DNA of 24,106 bases, from assembly GCA_003558335.1 (NCBI GenBank), contig PWMA01000050.1:1-24106 (forward strand), read 5' to 3'. Numbering within the stretch: the first letter of the stretch is position 1; every line of letters starts with the position of its first letter. Source of the DNA: Candidatus Methanofastidiosia archaeon (GTDB lineage: Archaea > Methanobacteriota_B > Thermococci > Methanofastidiosales > Methanofastidiosaceae). Below the pieces are notes generated by a model. That model was not told where the DNA came from and did no database searches. It saw only the letters and a program-made list of their open reading frames with translations. Below, one piece after another: positions 14,271 to 20,764 of the stretch. The translations under genes and the position numbers were made by a program.

Positions 14271-14881
14271 CTTCTTTTTATAAAAATGAAGTTTTTCCAA
14301 CAATTATAGAAAATAAAAACCTTATCTGGATATCCCTGGCTCTATTCTCTTTTGGCATAGTTATAGGATTTTTTATATTTGACAGCTTTTTGGCACAAAA
14401 TCTTGAGCTACTTGATACCTTCTTTGAAGAACTATTTGAAGGAGTGGCACCTATAGAAGAGCTTAGCCCAATTGAACTAACATTTACTATATTTTTTATT
14501 AATATTAGGACCTCATTTTTCATAATTGTATTGGGTGCTATATTTGGAGTCTTTCCATTTTTGTCTCTTTTAGCAAACGGCATGCTTGTGGGGCTTCTTT
14601 ACGGAAGGCTTCTTTTTGAAGGTGGCAGCACTTTGGTATTTTTAATGGGCATTGTTCCTCATGGAATCATAGAGATACCGGCAATAATGATTGCTGCATC
14701 CCAAGGATTTAGTATAGGAAAAGAGTTTATCTTTCCTCCACAAGGAAAAACTCGACCTGAGTCGCTTAGACATAACATTGTCAAAGGATTAAAGCTATTT
14801 GCCTTATTAATACCTCTCTTAATTGTTGCAGCCTTTGTTGAAGTCTATGTCTCTGCTCAACTTCTTGGACTAAACATTTGA
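14246..14881 (+). CDS. SpoIIM family (DUF95) integral membrane protein
   Basis: 211 residues with about five membrane segments (about 27-48, 83-105, 108-126, 130-150 and 182-205). Family features are the INIRTSFFIIVLGAIFGVFPFLSLLANGM block with its Asn-Gly pair, and GIVPHGIIEIPAIMIAASQG with the conserved His-Gly and Glu. Bacterial SpoIIM works with SpoIID and SpoIIP during engulfment, but this archaeal branch occurs in non-sporulating organisms and its role is unknown. The first 25 bases overlap the upstream gene in another frame. No later Met is available before the first membrane helix, so the overlap is probably real. The partner upstream carries a large outside domain, which suggests a membrane pair. 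Confidence 0.85.
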   Translation: MENRKGKITSFYKNEVFPTIIENKNLIWISLALFSFGIVIGFFIFDSFLAQNLELLDTFFEELFEGVAPIEELSPIELTFTIFFINIRTSFFIIVLGAIFGVFPFLSLLANGMLVGLLYGRLLFEGGSTLVFLMGIVPHGIIEIPAIMIAASQGFSIGKEFIFPPQGKTRPESLRHNIVKGLKLFALLIPLLIVAAFVEVYVSAQLLGLNI

Positions 14882-14892
14882 TATTAGTTATA

Positions 14893-14900
14893 TTTATAAA
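14893..14900 (+). promoter_or_regulatory. TATA box for the MscS gene
   Basis: TTTATAAA, about 42 bases before the ATG at 14939, leaving a short leader of roughly 17 bases that contains the SD GGTG (14930-14933) five bases before the start. Confidence 0.6.
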
Positions 14901-14938
14901 CAAGTGTTTTTTAGACAATATAAGCTATTGGTGTAACA

Positions 14939-16006
14939 ATGAGTTCAAATTCTTTTCTTTCTCAAATCTACTTTGATAACAGCTTAATGTCATACCTTAT
15001 ATTCTTTTTAACAGTCATAGTTTTTTTAATTTTAGCAAAAATGTTATACTACTTTTCAAAGAAACATTTGAAAAAAACGTCTAAGAATAAAGAGTCTAAA
15101 TTTTGGAACGTCTTTATAGATATGATGGAAAAACCCCTTGTAGTGCTACTATTCTTAGTTGGAATAAACTTTGCATGGAGTTTTCTCTCATTCCCAAACT
15201 ATCCTTTAATCTCACAGTACTTTAGCGGCATAATGTATGTTGCCTTAGCACTTGGAATAGCTTGGTTTATATCAAAACTCATAAATTCACTGATTGAAAA
15301 CTATTTTATTCCCTTTAAAGAAGAAAACAATATAGGATTAGACGATCACCTTTTGCCGATAATTAGAAAGTTTATACTTGCAATAGTTTTTGGAATTACA
15401 ATAATTACTATCCTTGGGAGATTTGGCCTTGAAATTGGACCCTTATTAGCAGGTCTTGGTATAGGAGGGCTTGCACTTGCACTTGCCTCAAAGGACATAG
15501 TTAGCAATTTATTTGGCTCAGCAACAGTTTTGTTTGACAAACCGTTTGTTATAGGAGATAGGATAAGATTTTCCGGATACGACGGATTTGTAAAAGAGAT
15601 TGGGGTTAGAAATACTCAAATAGAGACATTTGAAGGGACCTTTGTTTATATACCAAACTCTAAATTTACCCACACAGAAGTTGAGAATGTCACAAGATGG
15701 TGGGCAAGAAGAGTTAACATGACGATCGGCCTTACGTATGGCATGGACTCTCAAAAGGTCAAAAAAGCCAAAGAACTCATTAAGGAAGCAATATTTTCTG
15801 AAGAAGGTACTTCAAAAGATCAATATTTGATTAACTTTACAGAGTTCGGAGACTTTTCCAAAAATATCTTGGTAATATACTGGATAACAGACAAACCCAA
15901 ATATTTTGAAATACTTGATAGAATAAATATCAAAATAATGGGGTCCTTTGAAGAAAACGGAATAGAGTTTGCGTTCCCAACACAGACAATTGAACTTGTT
16001 AAATAA
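14939..16006 (+). CDS. MscS family small-conductance mechanosensitive channel
   Basis: 355 residues. Membrane helices lie near 19-39, 64-82, 97-118 and 141-160, followed by the pore-lining helix 168-195 (LLAGLGIGGLALALASKDIV, with Gly/Ala packing), then the beta domain with VLFDKPFVIGDRIR, GFVKEIGVRNTQIETFEG and VYIPNSKF, and the alpha/beta vestibule to the C-terminus. This is the complete MscS core plus two extra N-terminal helices, as is common in archaeal MscMJ-type channels. It opens on membrane tension and releases solutes after osmotic downshock. The gene has its own TATA box and a short SD leader, unlike its leaderless neighbours. It stands alone; the LSm gene follows after 68 bases. 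Confidence 0.93.
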   Translation: MSSNSFLSQIYFDNSLMSYLIFFLTVIVFLILAKMLYYFSKKHLKKTSKNKESKFWNVFIDMMEKPLVVLLFLVGINFAWSFLSFPNYPLISQYFSGIMYVALALGIAWFISKLINSLIENYFIPFKEENNIGLDDHLLPIIRKFILAIVFGITIITILGRFGLEIGPLLAGLGIGGLALALASKDIVSNLFGSATVLFDKPFVIGDRIRFSGYDGFVKEIGVRNTQIETFEGTFVYIPNSKFTHTEVENVTRWWARRVNMTIGLTYGMDSQKVKKAKELIKEAIFSEEGTSKDQYLINFTEFGDFSKNILVIYWITDKPKYFEILDRINIKIMGSFEENGIEFAFPTQTIELVK

Positions 16007-16046
16007 ATTTTTACTTTCCCTTTATTTTGAAAATTAATGCAAATTC

Positions 16047-16054
16047 TTTTAAAG
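16047..16054 (+). promoter_or_regulatory. Probable TATA box for the LSm gene
   Basis: TTTTAAAG, centred about 25 bases before the ATG at 16075. An earlier out-of-frame ATG at 16062 is not the start. Confidence 0.4.
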
Positions 16055-16074
16055 GACGAAAATGAACTTTCTTT

Positions 16075-16350
16075 ATGACGAACAGAGAAAATCGTCGGCA
16101 AAGAGATGATTACAAGAGCGAGGGTGCCGAAAAACCTTTTGACGTTGTTCACAAAAACATTGATCAACCAATAAGTCTAGTTTTAAAAGACGGCAGAAAA
16201 ATAGATGGAACTTTAGCAGGTTATGACCTTGAGCTAAATCTTGTTATGCAAAATGTAAAGATCCTCCGTGGCGAAGATGTTAAAGAAAAGGAACTAATAA
16301 TAGTTAGAAGGAACAACATCCTTGCAATCGGGGACCATATATTGTCTTGA
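16075..16350 (+). CDS. LSm (Sm-like archaeal) RNA-binding protein
   Basis: 91 residues. After a polar N-terminal extension of about 20 residues comes an Sm fold: Sm1 with PISLVLKDGRKIDGTLAGYDLELNLVM, and Sm2 with LIIVRRNNILAIG. Asp and Asn in GYDLELN correspond to the uridine-contact positions. The usual Arg-Gly of Sm2 is Arg-Arg here, a modest departure. These proteins form heptameric rings that bind U-rich RNA and probably act as RNA chaperones. The extension (TNRENRRQRDDYKSEG) is longer and more charged than in many archaeal LSm proteins. Its stop codon abuts the stop of the convergent dUTPase gene with no spacer. Confidence 0.92.
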   Translation: MTNRENRRQRDDYKSEGAEKPFDVVHKNIDQPISLVLKDGRKIDGTLAGYDLELNLVMQNVKILRGEDVKEKELIIVRRNNILAIGDHILS

Positions 16351-16860
16351 TTATATATTTTCTTTTAGGAATATTCCCTTATATACAGATTCATCTGTCA
16401 AGGTCCTCATAAATACTAGTTGAAGTACTCTAGCGTTTTTGTAAATTTTTATCCCCTTTGGATTGTTTACTGTAAGCAGTGACTCACTTCTTCCACTATA
16501 ACCTCTATCCCATACAGCAGTTCCAACGTTTGCACCACACCTTAATAGAGTTGAGCGAGGTCGACCAAAAGCAATTAAATTTTTTGGTATGTTAACAATC
16601 TCATTATAGACTATCTTGTAAGAGCCTTTTTCAAGAAAAACAAAGTCATCAACAAATTCTATAACTTCTGTTTCAGAAAGCTTTCTTTTTTCATTACTAA
16701 AATCTACAGCACCTTCAGAGTTTATCTTATGAATCTCTCTAACAGTCATGTCAAATCCGTTTGGAGTTACTTGGACATTCTGATCTATAAAGTTTTCAAC
16801 TAAATTGTTTTTTGATATAAGCTCTTTAATCTCGTTACCTGTTAAAACACAACTTTCCAT
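16351..16860 (-). CDS. dut: dUTP diphosphatase of the dCTP deaminase/dUTPase family
   Basis: 169 residues. Family motifs are VTPNGFDMTV near 31-40, GRPRSTLLRCG at 99-109, NVGTAVWDRGYSG at 111-123, and YKNARVLQLVFMR at 140-152. The fold is shared by dCTP deaminase and dUTPase. In dCTP deaminase the strand after the W-x-G loop carries a catalytic Glu (VLEF); here the aligned stretch reads SLLTVNN without it. I therefore infer a dUTPase, which removes dUTP and supplies dUMP for thymidylate. Bifunctional or dCTP-specific activity cannot be excluded. The start lies at the divergent dyad with taw2, and its TATA box (ATAAAAG on the minus strand) overlaps the start of that gene. Confidence 0.8.
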   Translation of the reverse strand: MESCVLTGNEIKELISKNNLVENFIDQNVQVTPNGFDMTVREIHKINSEGAVDFSNEKRKLSETEVIEFVDDFVFLEKGSYKIVYNEIVNIPKNLIAFGRPRSTLLRCGANVGTAVWDRGYSGRSESLLTVNNPKGIKIYKNARVLQLVFMRTLTDESVYKGIFLKENI

Positions 16861-16888
16861 AAAAGTCCTTAATTGAAAACCTTTTATG
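16858..16888. promoter_or_regulatory. Divergent dyad promoter of dut and taw2
   Basis: CATAAAAG at 16858-16865 and its exact complement CTTTTATG at 16881-16888 are separated by 15 bases. Each arm contains the start codon of one gene and, read the other way, the ATAAAAG TATA box of the opposite gene, 23-26 bases from that gene's ATG. Confidence 0.6.
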
Positions 16889-17734
16889 TATTTTGGGTTG
16901 AAAGTTTATGTGGAAGATAAGAGACTAAAAGGTTTAAGAGACCATCTAAAAACTAAGATCCCAGATCAAGACGTAGAAAAAATAATGAAAAGCTACGAAA
17001 AACTGGGCGATATCATAATCCTCTCGATACCCAAAGAGCATTATAATCTTAGGGATTTCATTGGAAAAAGTTTTTATGAGAGTTATAAATGCCAAACAGT
17101 TTTGGAAAAAGGCCATATTTTAGGAGAGTTTAGGATTCCATACTATAAAAAAATTATTGGAGGAGACTTTGTTACCATCCACAAAGAAAATGGGATTCTG
17201 TATAAAATGGATTTATCGAAAGTCATGTTTTCTCCAGGAAATGTTGCCGAAAGAATAAGAATGGCCAATGTATCTTCTTCTGATGAATTAATAGTCGATA
17301 TGTTTTCTGGTATCGGTTATTTCACCCTTCCTTTAGCAAAGTACGGCAAATCAAAGGTTTGGGCGTTAGAAAAAAATCCAGATAGTTATTCGTTTCTCTT
17401 GGAAAATATTAATCTTAATAGAGTTTCAGACAGGGTTACACCTTTAAATATAGATTGCCTTGACTTTTCCTCTGACTTTGAGGCAGATAGAATAGTTTTG
17501 GGTTATTTTTCAAACGATGAAAAGTTTTTATTGAAAGCTTTGGATTTAGTTAAAAAAGGAGGGGTACTTCACTACCACAATACTGTCTCAGAAAAATCAG
17601 AACATATATTTAAGAAGAATGTTGAATCAACTCTCTTAAAAAAAGATAGAGATATAGAGCCTCTTTATTACAGGAAAATAAAAAAATACTCGCCAGGGGT
17701 TTGGCACGTTGTTTTTGATTTTAAGGCACACTAG
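16886..17734 (+). CDS. taw2: tRNA wyosine aminocarboxypropyltransferase, Taw2/TYW2-like
   Basis: 282 residues of the Trm5/TYW2 methyltransferase-like fold. FSPGNVAERIRMA at 115-127 and the SAM loop IVDMFSGIGYFTLPLA at 136-151 are shared by both groups. The Trm5-specific Asn-Leu-Pro motif is replaced by LGYFSN at 205-210, and the end has LHYHNTV at 228-234, as in TYW2 enzymes. TYW2/Taw2 transfers the 3-amino-3-carboxypropyl group from SAM to 4-demethylwyosine at position 37 of tRNA-Phe. Trm5 activity is less likely but not excluded. The N-terminal domain is short, as in archaeal Taw2. Trm5 and Taw1 are not in the window. The stop codon shares the palindrome CTAG with the convergent gene's stop. 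Confidence 0.82.
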   Translation: MYFGLKVYVEDKRLKGLRDHLKTKIPDQDVEKIMKSYEKLGDIIILSIPKEHYNLRDFIGKSFYESYKCQTVLEKGHILGEFRIPYYKKIIGGDFVTIHKENGILYKMDLSKVMFSPGNVAERIRMANVSSSDELIVDMFSGIGYFTLPLAKYGKSKVWALEKNPDSYSFLLENINLNRVSDRVTPLNIDCLDFSSDFEADRIVLGYFSNDEKFLLKALDLVKKGGVLHYHNTVSEKSEHIFKKNVESTLLKKDRDIEPLYYRKIKKYSPGVWHVVFDFKAH

Positions 17735-18027
17735 TACATTTTTCTTTTCTTTAGATCGTCAAATGCTCCAGAGTATGACTGCTGTCTTTCTTGTGCTACC
17801 CTCGCCTTTTTTATCATTTCAAGAATTATCTTCTTTTCTTTGTTGATTTTTCGCTCTCTTGCATCCAAAAACAGCAGAAAAAACCCTAGGACAAAAAGAG
17901 CTGCGATAACTGCTGCCAATATTAGCAGCATTGTTGGATTATCAAATAGACTAAAGTATATTGAAAAGTAACCACCTAATATAATTCCTAGGCCAATTAC
18001 CGATAATCCAGTTATTCTTTTTATCAT
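17731..18027 (-). CDS. Small membrane protein with two helices and a basic tail
   Basis: 98 residues from the chosen start. Two hydrophobic helices (about 7-24 and 31-53, numbered from that start) are followed by a charged cytoplasmic tail of about 45 residues with many Lys, Arg and Gln (LDARERKINKEKKIILEMIKK) that may form a helix. I do not recognise a family. A TTG at 18063 would add 12 residues, but the ATG at 18027 has the SD GGAG eight to ten bases upstream and is preferred. Its role is unknown; both helices favour an inner-membrane scaffold or regulator. It converges on taw2 with a four-base overlap in which the CTAG palindrome provides a TAG stop on each strand. Confidence 0.65.
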   Translation of the reverse strand: MIKRITGLSVIGLGIILGGYFSIYFSLFDNPTMLLILAAVIAALFVLGFFLLFLDARERKINKEKKIILEMIKKARVAQERQQSYSGAFDDLKKRKMY

Positions 18028-18034
18028 CAGAAAT

Positions 18035-18038
18035 CTCC
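18035..18038 (-). promoter_or_regulatory. SD site of the small membrane protein
   Basis: GGAG on the minus strand, seven bases before the ATG at 18027. It decides against the upstream TTG start. Confidence 0.5.
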
Positions 18039-18130
18039 ATCGATGTTTTTTCCTATCCTTCAATGTTTTTATGATTTATGGTAAAATAAACCTTTCTTTT
18101 TAAAAACTAGATTATATTTTCCGATAACCA

Positions 18131-18138
18131 TTTTAAAC
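18131..18138 (+). promoter_or_regulatory. TATA box of the zinc protein-pcm-radical SAM-dph2 operon
   Basis: TTTTAAAC, centred about 24 bases before the GTG at 18158, with no SD; a leaderless GTG start is predicted. Confidence 0.45.
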
Positions 18139-18157
18139 AAAAAAATCTATCCTTTTT

Positions 18158-18691
18158 GTGTGTAAACATAAAAATTATGAAGTTCTTAGAAAAAGAGGAA
18201 GGCAAGAGCTTAGAAAGTGTAAAAGTTGCGGTGAGATATATAAAACTGTAATAGATAAAGAAGCATTGATTAAAGTAAACGCTGTTGTCTCTTACTTTGA
18301 AGAATCAAAAAAAGTATTGTTTGATGCACCAGAGGATAAAATCTTTCGAATTGGTGATCTGTTAGAGATAAATGGTAAAAAATACTATGTAAATCACATA
18401 GGCGCTAAAAGAAAAGTAGAGTTTGCACCTGCTAAAGATATAAACACACTGTATTTGATCCCTGAAGATCTTCCTGTGGTCCTTAAAATCACTTTAAAAA
18501 ATGAACGCAGTCACCTTTCCTTAAGAGCATTTTCTGAAAAAGATGAAACTTTCTCTAAAGGAGACAACATAACTATCGATGAATACGATATGATAATCGA
18601 TAAAATATTGACTATACGCGGATACAAATCCTCTGCAACTGCATCTGACATAAAAAGAATATACTGCACACAATCTTTTAAAGGTGGATGA
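18158..18691 (+). CDS. Archaeal zinc-knuckle protein, HVO_0476 type
   Basis: 177 residues from a GTG start. The N-terminus has a zinc knuckle (Cys2, His4, then Cys21 and Cys24 in CKSCGEIYK), followed by a beta-rich domain (residues about 35-170) with FRIGDLLEINGKKYYVNHIGAKRKVEFAPAKDI. This is the pattern of the uncharacterised archaeal HVO_0476/COG1326 family. Usual members have a full Cys-x2-Cys pair before the His-Glu-Val-Leu region; here only one Cys and a His are available because an in-frame stop lies just upstream, so the first knuckle is reduced or the family differs. Function unknown; nucleic-acid or protein binding is a guess. It is the first gene of a four-gene overlapping operon and overlaps pcm by eight bases if pcm starts at GTG. 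Confidence 0.78.
   Translation: MCKHKNYEVLRKRGRQELRKCKSCGEIYKTVIDKEALIKVNAVVSYFEESKKVLFDAPEDKIFRIGDLLEINGKKYYVNHIGAKRKVEFAPAKDINTLYLIPEDLPVVLKITLKNERSHLSLRAFSEKDETFSKGDNITIDEYDMIIDKILTIRGYKSSATASDIKRIYCTQSFKGG
18682..18687 (+). promoter_or_regulatory. SD site for pcm
   Basis: AGGTGG lies eight bases before a TTG at 18696. It overlaps the alternative GTG at 18684, which favours the TTG as the true pcm start. Confidence 0.45.
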
Positions 18692-19352
18692 AGCTTTGAC
18701 ACAGACAAAAAACGAGCACAGGGAAAAAATGGTCAGATATCTTGAAAAAATCAGATATATTAAAAGTGACCCGGTAAAAAATGCTTTTCTAAATGTTGAT
18801 AGAAGTAAATTTGTTCCTAATCACTCAAAAGAGGATGCATACAGAGACACCCCTCTCCAAATAGGATTTGGCCAAACTATCTCTGCACCCTCTATGATAG
18901 CTCTCATGCTTGAGGTATCACAACTTAGGTATGGACTTAAGACCTTAGAGATCGGCGCAGGTTCTGGTTACAATGCAGCCCTGTTGGCCCAGATTTGTGG
19001 CGAAGAAAATGTTGTAACAATAGAAAGGGTGCCTGAAGTTTATAACTTTTGTATTGAAAATCTAAAAAACGCAGGTTACAACATTAAAGTTATTCTTGGA
19101 GATGGCACAAAAGGACATGAAGAAGATGCACCATATGATAGAATAATTTCAACTGCTGCAGCCCCACATGTTCCGCAGAGTTGGAAGGATCAGCTAAAGG
19201 AAGGTGGACTCATCATCGCACCTGTAGGTAAAAAAAGGTACTATCAAGAGCTTTTGGTGTCAAAAAAGATGCCAGATGGAACATTTTCTACATCATTTTA
19301 TGGAGGGTGTGTATTTGTACCTCTTGTTGGTGAAGAAGGGTGGAAGGAATAA
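18684..19352 (+). CDS. pcm: Protein-L-isoaspartate O-methyltransferase
   Basis: 222 residues from the GTG at 18684; the TTG at 18696 is better placed behind the SD and would give 218. The family block PLQIGFGQTISAPSM (57-71), the SAM-binding LEIGAGSGYNAALLA (88-102), VVTIERVPEVY and the DRIISTAAAPHVP segment are all present. Pcm transfers a methyl group from SAM to isoaspartyl residues in aged proteins, starting their repair to aspartate. It acts in the cytosol on damaged proteins. It lies between the zinc protein and a radical SAM gene, which starts on its stop codon (TAATG). Nothing is missing from the active-site region. Confidence 0.95.
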   Translation: MDEALTQTKNEHREKMVRYLEKIRYIKSDPVKNAFLNVDRSKFVPNHSKEDAYRDTPLQIGFGQTISAPSMIALMLEVSQLRYGLKTLEIGAGSGYNAALLAQICGEENVVTIERVPEVYNFCIENLKNAGYNIKVILGDGTKGHEEDAPYDRIISTAAAPHVPQSWKDQLKEGGLIIAPVGKKRYYQELLVSKKMPDGTFSTSFYGGCVFVPLVGEEGWKE

Positions 19353-20764
19353 TGAGGTTCATAGAATACGGAACCATTAAAAAAAAAGCAATTAACAGAT
19401 TTGCGCTAGTCTACCCTGATGTTTATAAGGCAGGAAACTCTAATCTTGGACTCCACTATATCTACAATATAGTAAATGAAAAGGATGGCTTTTCAATAGA
19501 AAGATTTTTTATGGATCTTGAAAGATCTATAGAAACTCAAGATATGTTGAAAAATTTTAAGGCTTTACTATTTTCATTAAATTACGAGTATGGGGTGGTA
19601 AATCTCCTTAAAATCTTAAAAAAGAACAGTATCCCCTTAAGAAGAAGTGATAGAAAAAATCACCTAGTCATCACTGGAGGGCCCTTAAATGTCAATCCAT
19701 TCATATTAGACGATGTTTTTGATATCGCATTTATTGGGGACGCAGAAAAATCACTTGTTGAATTTCTAGACATTTACTCTGGACTCAACGATCCTAAAAA
19801 AGAGATAGATGAATTTAGAGATATTAAAGGGCTTTACATACCTGAGATTCACAAAAAATCTAAGATTAAGAGAAGAATAGAAAAACTCGATTATCATCCT
19901 CTTTATGAACCTATCCAATGGGGCGAATTTGAGGAAACATTCAAAAAAACCTTTCTTTTGGAAGTTTCAAGAGGTTGTAGAAACATCTGCTCTTTTTGCC
20001 TCACAGGAAATGCTTTGGGGCCTTACAGGGAGAGGAGCAAAGAAGAACTGATTCAGATAGTTAAAGAAGGCCAAAAGAGGACCAAATTTGAAAAGATTGC
20101 ATTGATAGGATCAGATATGCCATCGTCACTTAATGAGACGATCAAAGATTTAAGCAATTTAGGATTTCAGATTTCACTACCTTCTTTAAAACTTAGAGAT
20201 ATAACTGAAAACACAATTCCTCATTTGAAGCAGGAAACTGTTACTTTGGCCCCGGAATCATCTGAACACATTAGAGCCAAAATAGGTAAATTTTACAAAG
20301 ATGAAGAGTTTTTCGAAAAAATAAAATTGATAAAAAAATACTCAAAATCTGTAAAGCTGTACTTTATGTTTGGGTTACCTGAAGAAGAAAACAAAGATTT
20401 GGATGAAACTATAAACTTTATAAAAAAATCAAAGAAGATAATAAGGACAAAATCATCATTTAATCCTTTTGTGCCTAAACCACATACGCCCTTCCAAGAT
20501 CATAAATTTGATTTCAACGAATTAAAGAAAAAGGAAAAATACATAAAGTCACATATAAAGGATGTTAAGATAGAAAACTTAAAAGGAGCATTTATACAGT
20601 ATGTTATATCTCTTGGTGGAATTGATACAGGTAGGTTTATCATAGATTCTTTAGAAAATAATCGAAATTTAACATACTCTTCATTTAAAAAAGCTATTGA
20701 AAAGGAAGAAATTGTAATACCATCAAAAGATAGGGAGTGGGAGAGAATTGAAGTATCCTTTTGA
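19352..20764 (+). CDS. Radical SAM protein with B12-binding-like N-terminal domain
   Basis: 470 residues from the ATG at 19352, which shares one base with the pcm stop and has AGGA two bases or so upstream; a GTG at 19340 would add four residues. Residues about 12-165 form a Rossmann-like domain resembling cobalamin-binding domains of COG1032-type proteins (FALVYPDVYKAGNSNLGLHY, LVITGGPLNVNP, FDIAFIGDAE). The cluster motif is Cys209-x3-Cys213-x2-Cys216 in EVSRGCRNICSFCLTG. A TIM-barrel follows with VTLAPESSEHIRAKIGK and LYFMFGLPEE, and a helical C-terminal part reaches 470. It should bind a 4Fe-4S cluster and SAM. I see no His for base-off B12 coordination, so cobalamin use is doubtful. The substrate is unknown. 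It overlaps dph2 by 17 bases, which hints at a link to translation-factor or protein modification. Confidence 0.85.
   Translation: MRFIEYGTIKKKAINRFALVYPDVYKAGNSNLGLHYIYNIVNEKDGFSIERFFMDLERSIETQDMLKNFKALLFSLNYEYGVVNLLKILKKNSIPLRRSDRKNHLVITGGPLNVNPFILDDVFDIAFIGDAEKSLVEFLDIYSGLNDPKKEIDEFRDIKGLYIPEIHKKSKIKRRIEKLDYHPLYEPIQWGEFEETFKKTFLLEVSRGCRNICSFCLTGNALGPYRERSKEELIQIVKEGQKRTKFEKIALIGSDMPSSLNETIKDLSNLGFQISLPSLKLRDITENTIPHLKQETVTLAPESSEHIRAKIGKFYKDEEFFEKIKLIKKYSKSVKLYFMFGLPEEENKDLDETINFIKKSKKIIRTKSSFNPFVPKPHTPFQDHKFDFNELKKKEKYIKSHIKDVKIENLKGAFIQYVISLGGIDTGRFIIDSLENNRNLTYSSFKKAIEKEEIVIPSKDREWERIEVSF

Noticed and set aside
18028..18063. TTG start at 18063 for the small membrane protein
   Set aside because: The ATG at 18027 has a GGAG at proper distance; the added residues are charged and not conserved-looking.
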